From contig NZ_AP022822.1 in the NCBI RefSeq assembly GCF_011397115.1, positions 2,150,001 through 2,214,000 on the forward strand: 64,000 nt of DNA, read 5' to 3'. The notes under the pieces are model-generated. The model did not search any database, was not told where the DNA came from, and saw only the letters and a program-made list of their open reading frames with translations. Every line of letters starts with the position of its first letter. The first letter of the stretch is position 1. The position numbers and the translations under genes were made by a program. Source of the DNA: Enterococcus saigonensis (GTDB lineage: Bacteria > Bacillota > Bacilli > Lactobacillales > Enterococcaceae). Of the stretch, positions 19,198-29,459 are shown piece by piece.

Positions 19198-20022
19198 ATG
19201 GAAACTCTAACTGAAGAAATTTTAACGACCGTGATAAAAAAACGACCGGCAATTTCCCATAAAGGATCTTTTGGCCGTACTGTTTTAATCGGAGGTAACA
19301 CCCAGTACGGCGGTGCCATCATCATGAGTGCGGAAAGCTGTCTCAAAAGCGGTGCAGGTCTGGTAACAGTCATTACCGCAAAAGAAAACCACGCCCCCCT
19401 TCATGCTCGTTTACCTGAAGTAATGGTATTGGATTGGCATGATCAAGCAGCTATTACCGCATCTATCTGCAATGCAGACGTGGTCTTAATTGGACCTGGC
19501 CTAGGATTAACAAACCATAGTCTGATTTTATTAAAATTAGTCTTAGACTTACAAGAAAAACAATGGCTTGTCATTGATGGCTCTGCGATTAGCTTATTTG
19601 CACAAGAAAAACTTACTCTTTCTCACCCACACAAGACCGTTTTTACCCCACATCAAATGGAGTGGCAGCGTCTTAGCGGGATTCCCATCGTGGAACAAAA
19701 TGAATTAGCCAATCGCGCCTTTCAAAAAAAGTTAGCTGCCAGTATTGTTGTTAAAAGTCATCGCACAGAAATTTATACCAACAAGAATATTTATCGGTGC
19801 CCTTTAGGCAATTCCGCCATGGCTACAGGAGGGACAGGCGATACATTGGCTGGTATGATTGCAGGTTTTTTGGCACAATTTCCCAGAAAAGATGCTACTA
19901 TTTGTGCAGCTGTCTATCTTCATAGTTATATCGGGGATTTGCTTGCTACTGAAAACTATGTCGTTTTACCAACAACTATCAGTGCTGCACTTCCGCATTA
20001 TATGTGTTATTTCAGCAACTAA
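19198..20022 (+). CDS. nnrD: ADP/ATP-dependent NAD(P)H-hydrate dehydratase
   Basis: 274 residues, the ribokinase-fold YjeF C-terminal domain standing alone, without the epimerase (NnrE) half. It repairs hydrated NAD(P)H in the cytoplasm. Seen: KGSFGRTVLIGG near 22-33, the GPGLG turn (99-103), FTPHQMEWQRL, and the nucleotide-binding signature ATGGTGDTLAG with catalytic Asp215. AAGGAG precedes the ATG by 6 bases. The gene is alone, convergent with xfp. Confidence 0.93.
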   Translation: METLTEEILTTVIKKRPAISHKGSFGRTVLIGGNTQYGGAIIMSAESCLKSGAGLVTVITAKENHAPLHARLPEVMVLDWHDQAAITASICNADVVLIGPGLGLTNHSLILLKLVLDLQEKQWLVIDGSAISLFAQEKLTLSHPHKTVFTPHQMEWQRLSGIPIVEQNELANRAFQKKLAASIVVKSHRTEIYTNKNIYRCPLGNSAMATGGTGDTLAGMIAGFLAQFPRKDATICAAVYLHSYIGDLLATENYVVLPTTISAALPHYMCYFSN

Positions 20023-20067
20023 TCTATTTTATTAGATACACACGTCAAATAAAAATTTTAAACCTAA

Positions 20068-20107
20068 AAACTGGATCCAACACTTTTGCAAGCATTGGAC
20101 CCAGTTT
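20068..20107. terminator. Terminator between nnrD and xfp
   Basis: AAACTGGATCCAA (20068-20080) pairs with TTGGACCCAGTTT (20095-20107) with one mismatch. The minus-strand T-run is better, so it mainly serves xfp. Confidence 0.8.
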
Positions 20108-20165
20108 ATCATTTATCTGTCAAAAAATAGTCACTTTCTACCCAATTGGTTTATACCTGCTGCTT

Positions 20166-22529
20166 TTACAATTTTTCCCAATGCCAGTTTCGAACCTCTG
20201 GTATATCTACACCATTGGTTCGAATATAGTCATGGTGATAATTCAGTATATCTGCCATTTTCTGAACAAATTCAGCACTTTTAGCCCCATAGACAGCCTG
20301 TGCTGCAACTTGTGCAACATGAAAACGATCCATCTCAGAGAATACCCGCATATCAAACGGCGTTGTAATATCCCCATTTTCCCGATAACCGTGGATGTGA
20401 AGATTGCGGTTCTCACGATTAAAGAAGATATCGCGAATCAATCCTTCATAACCGTGAAAACAAAATATAATTGGCTTATCTTTGGTAAAATAGCTGTCAA
20501 ATTCTTCATCTTTTAAGCCCCGAGGATCAATAGTCGGATGACGCAATTTCAATAAGTCGACAACATTAATAAAGCGAATCTTTAAATCAGGAAATTCTTT
20601 GTGTAAGATTGTGATCGCTGCTAATGCTTCTAAATTGGGCTCAGTACCGGCTGCAGCAAGGACAACATCTGGATTTTCATTTTCTTCAGTTGAGGCCCAA
20701 TCAATAATTTTCAAGCCATCTTTCACCAATACTTCTGCTTCTTCAACAGAATAAAATTGAGGCCGTGGGTGTTTAGACGATACGATTAAATTAATTTTTT
20801 CAGTTGACGTTAGCGTCTTTTCCATTACTGCCATCAAGGTATTGGTGTCCGCTGGTAAATATTCACGGATAAACTCCGGTTTTTTCTCAGCTAAATGGGT
20901 TAAGATGCCTGGATCTTGATGTGTATAACCATTATGATCTTGTTGAAAAGCAGTAGAAGTAGCAATCAAATTTAAAGAAGGATATTGTTTTCGCCAAGGT
21001 TGTTCTTTAGCTTTACGCATCCACTTGAAATGTTGTGTAATCATGGAGTCCACCACACGCAAGAACGCTTCATAGGAGGCAAAAAAGCCATGTCTGCCGG
21101 TTAGAACATATCCTTCTAAGAATCCTTCGCTTTGGTGTTCAGACAATTGTGAATCAATCACTCGTCCTGCTGGCGACAACCACTCATCATATTTTGGCTT
21201 TTCTAGTTCTAACCATTGCCGATTTGTGGCAGAAAATATCTCATTTAAACGATTCGACTTCGTTTCATCCGGCCCAAAGACACGAAAATTATGCGGATTA
21301 GCGACGATTAAATCCCGCGCAAATTTACCAAATTCAATCATATCTTGCGCAGTTACAGCTCCGGGTGTCGTAGTATCAATAGCATATTTATACCAATCAG
21401 TCATTTTTAATGGTTGGGGATTAAGTCCACCGTTTGTAATTGGATTTGCAGACATCCGTTGTTTTCCTTTGGGTGCTATTTCGCGAATTTCCGCTTTGAT
21501 CGTCCCATTTTCATCAAATAGTTCTTCTGGACGATATGATTTTAACCACTTAACCAAAGCATCACTATGAGTCATGTGAGTACCATCTACTGGAATAGGC
21601 ACTTGATGCGCCCGAAAACTACCTTCAATTGTCTCCCCATCCCATTCTTTTGGTCCCGTCCAACCTTTTGTCGTGCGACAGATAATCATTGGCCAATGAG
21701 GCATTACTGCTTGTTCAGCTGGTTTTTGCCGCGCTTTTGTTTGGATCTCTTTAATTTTTTCTATCGCTTCATCCATAACTTTTGCCATTTGAAAATGTAA
21801 GATTGCTGGATTATCTCCGACAACAAAAAGAGGTGTCCAGCCCATCCCTTCAAAATACTTTTGCAAATCTTCATCTGTTTTCCGAGACAAAATTGTCGGA
21901 TTGGAAATTTTTGCCCCATTTAAATGTAAAATAGGTAAAACTGCGCCATCATTAACTGGGTTAATAAATACATTTGAAAACCATGATGTTGCCAAAGGAC
22001 CTGTTTCTGCTTCTCCATCTCCCACGACTGTAGCAGCAATAACTGCTGGATTATCCAAAATAGCCCCTGTCGCATGAGATAAAGAATAGCCTAGTTCACC
22101 GCCTTCATGAATAGATCCTGGTGTTTCTGGTGCCGCATGAGAAGCAATGCCTCCTGGAAACGAAAAGATCTTACATAATCGTTTTAAACCAGCTTCATCC
22201 TGTGTAACTTCAGGATAAATTTCAGAATAACTACCATCAATATAAGAATTTGAAACCATTACCTGACCACCATGCCCCGGGCCTTCAATGTAAAACATGT
22301 TTAAATTGTATTTATTAATTACACGATTTAAATGGGCATAAATGAAATTTTGTCCCGCAATCGTTCCCCAATGACCAATCGGATGAATTTTGACATCTTT
22401 TTTTGTCAGTTCACATTTAAGCAAGGGATTGTCCTTTAAATATATTTGTGCAACTGAAATATAATTTGCCGTACGCCACCATGCATCAACTTTTGCTAAA
22501 TAAGCTTTTGAATCATAATCTACTGTCAT
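20166..22529 (-). CDS. xfp: Xylulose-5-phosphate/fructose-6-phosphate phosphoketolase
   Basis: 787 residues, the usual length. The start is the ATG at 22529, with AAAAGGAG before it; a 17-codon longer frame lacks a ribosome site. The enzyme splits xylulose 5-phosphate (or fructose 6-phosphate) with inorganic phosphate into acetyl phosphate and a triose (or tetrose) phosphate, using thiamine diphosphate. Motifs: HPIGHWGTIAGQNFIYAH near 48, the ThDP signature VGDGEAETGPLATSW near 182, and the conserved YTHQDPG near 550. It gives an alternative route for pentoses to the acetate branch of energy metabolism. Confidence 0.96.
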   Translation of the reverse strand: MTVDYDSKAYLAKVDAWWRTANYISVAQIYLKDNPLLKCELTKKDVKIHPIGHWGTIAGQNFIYAHLNRVINKYNLNMFYIEGPGHGGQVMVSNSYIDGSYSEIYPEVTQDEAGLKRLCKIFSFPGGIASHAAPETPGSIHEGGELGYSLSHATGAILDNPAVIAATVVGDGEAETGPLATSWFSNVFINPVNDGAVLPILHLNGAKISNPTILSRKTDEDLQKYFEGMGWTPLFVVGDNPAILHFQMAKVMDEAIEKIKEIQTKARQKPAEQAVMPHWPMIICRTTKGWTGPKEWDGETIEGSFRAHQVPIPVDGTHMTHSDALVKWLKSYRPEELFDENGTIKAEIREIAPKGKQRMSANPITNGGLNPQPLKMTDWYKYAIDTTTPGAVTAQDMIEFGKFARDLIVANPHNFRVFGPDETKSNRLNEIFSATNRQWLELEKPKYDEWLSPAGRVIDSQLSEHQSEGFLEGYVLTGRHGFFASYEAFLRVVDSMITQHFKWMRKAKEQPWRKQYPSLNLIATSTAFQQDHNGYTHQDPGILTHLAEKKPEFIREYLPADTNTLMAVMEKTLTSTEKINLIVSSKHPRPQFYSVEEAEVLVKDGLKIIDWASTEENENPDVVLAAAGTEPNLEALAAITILHKEFPDLKIRFINVVDLLKLRHPTIDPRGLKDEEFDSYFTKDKPIIFCFHGYEGLIRDIFFNRENRNLHIHGYRENGDITTPFDMRVFSEMDRFHVAQVAAQAVYGAKSAEFVQKMADILNYHHDYIRTNGVDIPEVRNWHWEKL

Positions 22530-22693
22530 TGTTATGCTCCTTTTAATTAAGTTTTCTGCTAGATTACTGTGCCAAGACATATTTATTACTAAAAAATTTG
22601 GACCCGTTCTTTATTTTTTCAAAACTTTCTTACTATTTAATGGTACCACAATCCATTAACAAAGGCGGTTTTTACGTCTTTTACAGCTTTTAA

Positions 22694-22745
22694 CAAAAAA
22701 ATCCTCTAACTAAGAGAACCTGCAGATCAGAGGGACACTTAGTCA
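22694..22745 (-). terminator. Probable terminator behind oatA
   Basis: On the minus strand ACTAAG and CTTAGT close an outer stem around an imperfect hairpin (alternatively CCTCT with AGAGG), followed by TTTTTTT at 22701-22695. It lies in the 240-base gap between oatA and xfp. Confidence 0.5.
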
Positions 22746-22769
22746 AAGGAGTTTTTATCGTTTATTCAA

Positions 22770-24659
22770 TTAAGGCTTAATCAAACTATCTACCATTAAT
22801 TTCACATACCCAATTAACCCATCTGGATTAATATGGGTACTATCATCATAAAACCATTCATTATGATTAATACTGTAATCATACCAATCGATAATCGTTA
22901 AATTCTTATATTGTTTTGCCATTTTTGTTAAGGCAGCATTTACTGTTCCTTGTGTGCGGACACTTGGCGCCCGCATATTGATCCAATAAACTTTGCGATT
23001 ATTTCCCATAATCTGCATAATATCGGCAAATTGCTGATCTGTAAATGGACTATTCGTACCAAGTCCAATAATAACTGTATCATGTAATAACTTATCATCT
23101 TTTAGCTTTTGGAGTAAATCAACACTAGCATATACTTGTCGATTAATTTCAGCATCCACAACCGAGTTAGGGAACATCTCGTTTAACCCGGCGGCAGCAC
23201 CCAACATAACAGAGTCTCCAAAAAAGGTGAACTTCGCTTCGTCTGCTTGTTTAACCTGTGCATCGGTCACGCCATATTTCTTGGCTAACACTAAATGTTG
23301 TTCCGCTTGTTTTGCTGTTGCCTCTTTATCTTGACTTTTAGCAGTTGAACTAGTCGCAGTCTTTTCTTTGGCCGATTTTTTTGATTCAGCCGCAATCTTA
23401 CGATTTGCCAAAATCTGTTCTTTCATCCTTTGTTGATTAGCATCCACATGGTTGACTGGCGCAATGACTAAACCAACAACTGTAATTCCTAAAACAGTAA
23501 TAGCAGGAAGTAAGGCTGGCTTATCCAAACTTAAAATTGGCTTTTTAAACCAGCTTTTGACAGTTTGCCACGTTTGACTGTAATCAAAATGTTTTAAAGG
23601 CTTTTCAAAAAACTGATAGGATAATTCGCTCAACGTGATAATAAGAAAAATTTCAATTACTGTATGCAACAACACGTTATCTGCCAAATTTTTTATTTTT
23701 GCTTCGTAAAAAATCATAACCGGATACTGGTACAAATAAATCCAATAACTGCGACTACCAACGTAATGAAATATCGGATTACTTAACCACTTATTTAAAC
23801 TAGCTCCAGGATGTACAACCACTGCAATTAACAACACACATAAAATACTAATTAAAAAGAAACCACCATAATAAAGAAAACTATTCTGGTCACTTAAGAA
23901 AAAGAAACTCAGAGTCAAAAGAAGCAACGCAGCTAACCCTACCCCATTTAATAAGCGCTTCGCTTCACGGGGGATTTTTTCTTTTAAGTGATTCGAGGGC
24001 CAAATAAATGCCAAAGCACTCCCTAGCCAAATACCAAAGACACGAGTGTCTGTCCCATAATAAACCCGCGTTGGATCACTACCAGGTTTAAATAAAATCG
24101 CCATCCATATAGCCGAAGCCACAGCACCAATCATAATGGCAATAAAAATTTTCCCCTTCTTTTTCAAAACCAACATCAAGATGATAAATAAAATAGGCCA
24201 GATTAAATAATTCTGCGCTTCAACAGCAATATACCAAATATGAGTAAATGGCGACTCGTTGTTGAAACGATCAAAATAAGAAGCCCCATTGTCAATTTGC
24301 CACCAATTATTGAAAAATAGGAGGCTACTAAAAAAAACACCCCGCAAATTATTCAAAAGATTACGCTGAAACAACGTAATATACGTAGTAGAAAGCACCA
24401 TTACCAATGCTAAATTGGGCCACAGCCGCTTTAATCGTTTTTTGTAAAAGGTCAGCAAGCGAATTTTTCCTGTTGCTTGCCATTCTTGATTTAAATGATC
24501 GGTAATCAGATAACCTGAAATTGCAAAAAATATCGCTACTCCTAAATAACCACCTTTTACTTTATCTGGTAAAAGGTGATAGAAGATAACGCCTAAAACA
24601 GCCAAGGTACGTACACCGTCAAGGCCGGTAATATATCGTCGTTTTGTTTTTTGTTCCAT
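22770..24659 (-). CDS. oatA: Peptidoglycan O-acetyltransferase, OatA type
   Basis: 629 residues. The N-terminal acyltransferase-3 membrane domain (about 10-375) has some ten transmembrane helices, with GLDGVRTLAVLGVIFYHLLP and the conserved FYH histidine. The C-terminal extracellular SGNH/GDSL domain has FFGDSVMLGA (nucleophile Ser), an Asn in the GTNSPF block and DDSTHINPDG (Asp and His). The protein transfers acetyl groups across the membrane to MurNAc C6-OH, which gives lysozyme resistance in enterococci, listeriae and staphylococci. The start is uncertain: the ATG at 24659 was chosen, but an in-frame TTG at 24677 adds six residues and neither has a strong ribosome site. Confidence 0.9.
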   Translation of the reverse strand: MEQKTKRRYITGLDGVRTLAVLGVIFYHLLPDKVKGGYLGVAIFFAISGYLITDHLNQEWQATGKIRLLTFYKKRLKRLWPNLALVMVLSTTYITLFQRNLLNNLRGVFFSSLLFFNNWWQIDNGASYFDRFNNESPFTHIWYIAVEAQNYLIWPILFIILMLVLKKKGKIFIAIMIGAVASAIWMAILFKPGSDPTRVYYGTDTRVFGIWLGSALAFIWPSNHLKEKIPREAKRLLNGVGLAALLLLTLSFFFLSDQNSFLYYGGFFLISILCVLLIAVVVHPGASLNKWLSNPIFHYVGSRSYWIYLYQYPVMIFYEAKIKNLADNVLLHTVIEIFLIITLSELSYQFFEKPLKHFDYSQTWQTVKSWFKKPILSLDKPALLPAITVLGITVVGLVIAPVNHVDANQQRMKEQILANRKIAAESKKSAKEKTATSSTAKSQDKEATAKQAEQHLVLAKKYGVTDAQVKQADEAKFTFFGDSVMLGAAAGLNEMFPNSVVDAEINRQVYASVDLLQKLKDDKLLHDTVIIGLGTNSPFTDQQFADIMQIMGNNRKVYWINMRAPSVRTQGTVNAALTKMAKQYKNLTIIDWYDYSINHNEWFYDDSTHINPDGLIGYVKLMVDSLIKP

Positions 24660-24713
24660 GACTTCGCCACTTTTCAAAATAAATTCTTGTAGATCATTTT
24701 TCTAGCTTGCTAT

Positions 24714-25589
24714 CTATAGTTCTTCTTCATAAAAGCGTCCTAAAATTTGAACGTTCTCAGCAATACTCACAAAAGCCCTTGGATCAGACTCTCGCATGGC
24801 CTGTCGAAGTAAAGGTAACTCAAAACGCGTACAAACGGTTAAAAGAACCGTTTGCTTGTCGTGTTTATAAGCTCCCTCTGCTTCATTAATAATAGTAATG
24901 CCCCGTCGCATTTTATCTTGGATATGATGAATTACCGCATCTGGATGACGCGTAATAATTGTGACCTGCATTTTCTTTTGCTTGGTAAAAACTGCATCGG
25001 TCACTTTGCCACTAACAAAAATAGCAATAGCGCTATATAAAGCATATTGCCATCCAAATAATAATCCAGCAGCAAACATAATTAAAATATTAAAAATAAT
25101 GGAAATTGATCCCACGGTTTTACCAGTCTTCTTTTGGATCGCAATACTGACAAAATCTAACCCCCCAGAAGACAAGCCACTTCTTAGTGCATAACCAATC
25201 CCCGCTCCCATGACGGCACCACCAAAAATAGCGCAGACAATGGGGTCTGTCGTTAAAACTTCTTCGGGCATAATTTGCATAAATAATGAAGTTAATACAA
25301 CGGTAATTCCTGTAAATATTGTAAATTTATGGCCTACCTTATACCAACCAACTAAAAATAACGGCAGATTCAAAATCAATAAATTTGCGGAGACCGGCAG
25401 ATGAAAACCTAACAAATCTTTTGACAGTGTTGTAATGATTTGAGCTACCCCAGTAATCCCACTAGAATAAATCTTTCCAGGTTGATAAAAAAAGTTCACT
25501 GCAATTGAGGCTAGAATTGCGTAAACGACCGAAAACGAAAACTTTTGCAAATAGTCAGTAAAGTTGACTTTTTGCGCAATATTTTTCAT
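24714..25589 (-). CDS. YitT family membrane protein (DUF161 + DUF2179)
   Basis: 291 residues from the ATG at 25589 (AAGGAG before it; the longer reading frame has no ribosome site). Five to six transmembrane helices fill about 15-200, with the family's SSGITGVAQ and RSGLSSGGLDF motifs. The C-terminal cytosolic DUF2179 domain (about 210-290, MQVTIITRHPDAVIHHI ... EGAYKHDKQTVLLTV) follows. The transported substrate of the YitT family is not known. It is monocistronic between oatA and aspS. Confidence 0.9.
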   Translation of the reverse strand: MKNIAQKVNFTDYLQKFSFSVVYAILASIAVNFFYQPGKIYSSGITGVAQIITTLSKDLLGFHLPVSANLLILNLPLFLVGWYKVGHKFTIFTGITVVLTSLFMQIMPEEVLTTDPIVCAIFGGAVMGAGIGYALRSGLSSGGLDFVSIAIQKKTGKTVGSISIIFNILIMFAAGLLFGWQYALYSAIAIFVSGKVTDAVFTKQKKMQVTIITRHPDAVIHHIQDKMRRGITIINEAEGAYKHDKQTVLLTVCTRFELPLLRQAMRESDPRAFVSIAENVQILGRFYEEEL

Positions 25590-25700
25590 GATAAAAAAGC
25601 TCCTTATGCCTTTAACTAAGAGGCTAGCCAAATCAATGTCCAACACAATAATTTAACTTTCTTCTCGCTGTGTACATTATACGAAGTCTAGCCAAAAAAG

Positions 25701-25733
25701 AAAAGGACAACCCACCAAAGTGAGCGTCCTTTT
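25701..25733 (-). terminator. aspS terminator
   Basis: AAAAGGAC (25701-25708) and GTCCTTTT (25726-25733) form the base of a hairpin with an inner CCAC/GTG pairing, directly after the aspS stop. Confidence 0.7.
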
Positions 25734-25742
25734 AAGATTCTT

Positions 25743-27515
25743 TTAGTCTTCTTCTGTAGCAGTCACATCAATATTTAATTCAAATAGTTGCAATGGTGAA
25801 ACTGTACTTGGTGCTTGCGTCATCGGATCAGCTGCTTTTCCGTTTTTTGGAAACGCAATCACTTCACGGATATTATCTTCTCCAGCAAGTAACATGACAA
25901 AACGATCTAAGCCCAACGCTATTCCGCCTAGTGGTGGGAAACCATAATCCAGAGCATCTAATAAGAACCCAAATTGTTCTTGCATTTCTACCCGGCCAAA
26001 ACCTAATGCAGCAAACATTTTTTCTTGCAATTCTCTTTCATGAATCCGCAAAGAACCGCCGCCTAATTCATATCCATTTAAAACAATGTCATACGCTTGG
26101 GCGTATACTTTCGTAGGATCAGTTGCCAAATATTGGATGTCTTCTTCTTTTGGTAAAGTAAATGGATGATGGGCAGAGACATAACGTCCTTCTTCTTCGC
26201 TATATTCAAATTGAGGCCAATCTGTAATCCATAAGAAATTGAATTTACTTTCATCAATTAAGCCCAATTCTTTACCCATTTTGTTTCGAATTGCACCCAA
26301 AGCTGCTGTGACTACGTTAAATTGATCAGCACCAAACATAAGCAAGTCACCAACTTGTGCATCAGTTGCGGCAATAATAGCTGCTTCTTTTTCCGTTAAG
26401 AATTTAGCAATCGGTCCTTTTAAGCCATCTTCTTCAACTTTTACCCATGCTAAACCTTTGGCACCAAATTGACTAACATAGTGTGCGTAGTTATCCATAT
26501 CTTTACGAGAATATTTGCTTGCTGCGCCTTTGGCATTTAGAGCTTTTACCACCCCGCCTGAAGTTAGTGCCATCTGGAAAACTTTGAAATCAACATCTTT
26601 TACCACATCTCCCAGATCAATTAATTCCATTTCAAAACGAGTATCCGGTTTATCACTACCATAACGATTCATTGCATCATCATACGTCATGCGTGGGAAA
26701 GGTAACGTTACATCAATTCCTTTAACTTCTTTCATTACACGCGCAATCATACCTTCTGTTAAATCTTGAATTTCCTCAACTGTTAGAAAACTCATTTCCA
26801 TATCTACTTGGGTAAATTCAGGTTGTCTATCGCCCCGCAAATCTTCATCCCGGAAGCAACGGGCAATTTGATAATAGCGGTCAAAACCTGCATTCATCAA
26901 CAATTGTTTAAACAATTGTGGTGATTGTGGTAATGCATAAAAATGCCCTGGGTGTACCCGTGAAGGAACTAAATAATCGCGTGCGCCTTCTGGTGTTGAT
27001 TTACCCAAATAAGGTGTTTCAATATCTAAGAAGCCATTTTCATCTAGATAATGACGAATAGCTTGCGTTGTTTTATGACGCATTATAATGTTTTGTGTCA
27101 TTTTGGGACGTCGTAAATCAATCGAACGATTTTTCATCCGGATTTCATCACTAATTTCTTGCTCATCTTCAATTGCAAACGGTGGTGTTTTTGCTTTATT
27201 TAAAACTGTAATCTCACTGGCGATAACTTCGAATTCACCGGTTTTCATTTTTGGATTAATTGCTGCATTATCTCTTAAAATAACTTTACCAGTTACTTCA
27301 ATTACGTATTCACTACGGCATTTATCAGCAATTTCCCAAGCTTGTTTTGATAACTCTGGATTAAAAACGACTTGTACAATACCTTCTCTATCTCGCAAAT
27401 CAATAAAAATTACGCCACCTAAATCTCGACGTTTTTGTACCCATCCTTTTAATGTGACTGTGTGTTCTAATTCTGCTTTTGAAACTAATCCACAATATAC
27501 AGTTCGTTTTGCCAT
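25743..27515 (-). CDS. aspS: Aspartyl-tRNA synthetase
   Basis: 590 residues, the bacterial-type class IIb enzyme. It has an N-terminal OB anticodon-binding domain (1-105) with RDLGGVIFIDLRDREG. Motif 2 is FRDEDLRGDRQPEFTQVDMEMSF near 216. The bacterial GAD insertion covers about 285-420, and motif 3 GGIALGLDRFVMLL lies near 530. GGAGGG precedes the ATG. The gene is alone; unusually for Asp it is not followed or preceded by hisS here. Its leader carries a T-box, so expression should rise when uncharged tRNA-Asp accumulates. Confidence 0.98.
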   Translation of the reverse strand: MAKRTVYCGLVSKAELEHTVTLKGWVQKRRDLGGVIFIDLRDREGIVQVVFNPELSKQAWEIADKCRSEYVIEVTGKVILRDNAAINPKMKTGEFEVIASEITVLNKAKTPPFAIEDEQEISDEIRMKNRSIDLRRPKMTQNIIMRHKTTQAIRHYLDENGFLDIETPYLGKSTPEGARDYLVPSRVHPGHFYALPQSPQLFKQLLMNAGFDRYYQIARCFRDEDLRGDRQPEFTQVDMEMSFLTVEEIQDLTEGMIARVMKEVKGIDVTLPFPRMTYDDAMNRYGSDKPDTRFEMELIDLGDVVKDVDFKVFQMALTSGGVVKALNAKGAASKYSRKDMDNYAHYVSQFGAKGLAWVKVEEDGLKGPIAKFLTEKEAAIIAATDAQVGDLLMFGADQFNVVTAALGAIRNKMGKELGLIDESKFNFLWITDWPQFEYSEEEGRYVSAHHPFTLPKEEDIQYLATDPTKVYAQAYDIVLNGYELGGGSLRIHERELQEKMFAALGFGRVEMQEQFGFLLDALDYGFPPLGGIALGLDRFVMLLAGEDNIREVIAFPKNGKAADPMTQAPSTVSPLQLFELNIDVTATEED

Positions 27516-27562
27516 TTTTTACCCTCCATAAAAACTTTTTAATCAGTAATTGGTAGTTTTGA

Positions 27563-27800
27563 GAATACAAAAAAAGCCCTTGTTCTCACAAGGGCGAATT
27601 ATTAATCCACGGTACCACCTAAATTTGAAAGTTAAACTTTCCTCAAACACCGATAACGTTGGTGAAACGGAAGCGGCTTTGCACGCGCTCATCTCCAGAA
27701 TGTCTTTGACAAATAAGACTTAAACTACTTTCAGCCTAGATAGTTCTCTCTAAAAAGCGACTTATTTGCTACTCTTTCTTTCACTGATTTTTACTATTAA
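27563..27800 (-). promoter_or_regulatory. T-box leader of aspS with Asp (GAC) specifier
   Basis: The minus-strand leader contains the T-box core GGTGGTACC (27619-27611), which pairs with the tRNA acceptor end. It is followed by an intrinsic terminator GCCCTTGT/ACAAGGGC (27595-27588, 27583-27576) with T7. Upstream, stem I is recognisable: CAAATAAG pairs with CTTATTTG, with the AGTA loop-E motif on the 5' side and AAAGACA on the 3' side. The specifier GAC lies at 27704-27702, an aspartate codon that matches the gene. Stem boundaries are approximate. Confidence 0.92.
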
Positions 27801-27974
27801 TGATAAGCTACTAGAATTACATGAAAATGTCAAGATTTTTCAAAAAGCTTTTTTCAAAAGTGGGTTTTATCGTCTGCATCAGATTTTTTATAAGACGTTT
27901 CAATTCAGCTTTTTACCAGATTGATTTAGACTAAAGAAAAGGTAATCAACCAAAGATTATAGGAGGTCTTTTTC

Positions 27975-28913
27975 ATGGCAGATGTACAAATTGGTAAATC
28001 ACAAGTTTACGCTTCAACGTTAGGACTTGGTACAAACAAAGTGGGTGGGCACAATCTTTTTAAAAATTTGGATGACGAAGTAGGAAAAGACGTTATACGG
28101 GCCGCATTACGTAATGGAATTACTATGCTCGATACTGCTTATGCTTATGGTTTTGGTCAATCCGAAAAATTAATTGGAGAAGTACTGCAAGAAGATGAAT
28201 TTGATCGGGCGCGGGTAATTATCGCCACTAAAGCAGCTCATATTCCTGGTGATGAAAGCAAAATGGACAATAGTCCTGAATTTTTAAAAAATGCGGTAGA
28301 AGATGCTTTAAAGCGACTCCAAACAGAATACATTGATATTTTCTACATTCACTTTCCAGATGATACTACACCTAAAAATGAAGCCGTAGCCGCTTTACAT
28401 GAATTAAAAGAAGCGGGTAAAATTCGCGCCATTGGTGTTTCTAATTTTTCTTTAGCTCAAATAAAAGAAGCAAATTTAGCAGGTTATGTTGATGTTGTAG
28501 AAGACAATTATAACTTACTGCATCGCGAGGCTGAAACAGAATTATTTCCTTATTTAGACAAACATCACATCAGTTTTATTCCTTATTTTCCACTAGCTTC
28601 TGGTCTATTGTCAGGAAAATACACTGCCACTCAAAAATTCGATCAACAAGACCCGAGAAGTAAAAAAGACGATTTTACGGGTGAACGTTATCAAAAAATT
28701 ATTGCAACAATGGCAGAAATAAAAGTTATTGCTCAACGCAATGATGCTTCTGTACCTCAATTGATTTTGGCTTGGTATTTAAAAAATCCACATATTGCGG
28801 CTGTAATCCCAGGGGCTCGTAATGTGGAACAAATGCTTGCTAACGCCAAAGCAACAGATATTCGTATCTCTCATGACGATTATGAGTTAATCGATGATTT
28901 ATTCCGCTTTTAA
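27975..28913 (+). CDS. Aldo/keto reductase
   Basis: 312 residues forming a (beta/alpha)8 barrel with the catalytic tetrad in order: Asp and Tyr in TMLDTAYAYGFGQSE, Lys in IIATKAAH, His in IFYIHFPDD. The NADPH-binding end is AVIPGARNVEQMLANA. This resembles the YhdN/IolS/GsP69 group of general carbonyl reductases. AGGAGG precedes the ATG. A thioesterase gene follows 77 bases later and may be cotranscribed. The physiological aldehyde or ketone is not evident. Confidence 0.92.
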   Translation: MADVQIGKSQVYASTLGLGTNKVGGHNLFKNLDDEVGKDVIRAALRNGITMLDTAYAYGFGQSEKLIGEVLQEDEFDRARVIIATKAAHIPGDESKMDNSPEFLKNAVEDALKRLQTEYIDIFYIHFPDDTTPKNEAVAALHELKEAGKIRAIGVSNFSLAQIKEANLAGYVDVVEDNYNLLHREAETELFPYLDKHHISFIPYFPLASGLLSGKYTATQKFDQQDPRSKKDDFTGERYQKIIATMAEIKVIAQRNDASVPQLILAWYLKNPHIAAVIPGARNVEQMLANAKATDIRISHDDYELIDDLFRF

Positions 28914-28990
28914 TTCTACTGGCTCATTATAGAAAAGATTGTTATGCTAAAGAAAAACCTTTTCTAAAAAAACAAAAGATAGGAGTAAAC

Positions 28991-29419
28991 ATGGAAAAAT
29001 ACCCAGGATACTTGCGTCGGCCCCACTATTACGAAACTGACCAAATGCAAATTATTCATCATTCAAATTATATCCGTTGGTTTGAAGAAGCCCGGGTTGA
29101 TTTACTGGAACATTTAGGCTTGCCTTACCACGTTTTAGAAGAAAGTGGCATCATTGTGCCGGTGTTAGGGGTAAGCTGTCAATACAAAGAGATGATCCGC
29201 TATACTGATGCGGTAAAAATTCACGTTACAGTGGAAAAATATACCGGAACACGCCTAAATTTTGCCTATTGCATTACACCTGTAACAGATGAAAGTAAAA
29301 TTTTAACCACAGGAACTAGCCAACACTGCTTCTTACAAGGCAATAGTGGACGGTTGGTTCATTTAAAAAAAGCGAATCCAGTGTTTCACCAACTTTTCAG
29401 TGATTATGCTGCATTATAA
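28991..29419 (+). CDS. Acyl-CoA thioesterase, YbgC/FadM-like hotdog fold
   Basis: 142 residues, one hotdog domain. The signature is YYETDQMQIIHHSNYIRWFEEARVDLLE: Asp17 is the catalytic residue of the 4-hydroxybenzoyl-CoA thioesterase group, followed by the long central helix. GGAG precedes the ATG. The enzyme should hydrolyse an acyl-CoA in the cytoplasm; chain-length preference cannot be read from sequence. Confidence 0.88.
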   Translation: MEKYPGYLRRPHYYETDQMQIIHHSNYIRWFEEARVDLLEHLGLPYHVLEESGIIVPVLGVSCQYKEMIRYTDAVKIHVTVEKYTGTRLNFAYCITPVTDESKILTTGTSQHCFLQGNSGRLVHLKKANPVFHQLFSDYAAL

Positions 29420-29459
29420 CCATTGTTTTATGGAAGCAAGGATATTGCTTAGTAAAGAA

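Noticed and set aside
19998..20516. 170-codon plus-strand ORF over the 3' end of xfp
   Set aside because: Lies antisense inside a clear xfp gene with no start signals or recognisable protein.
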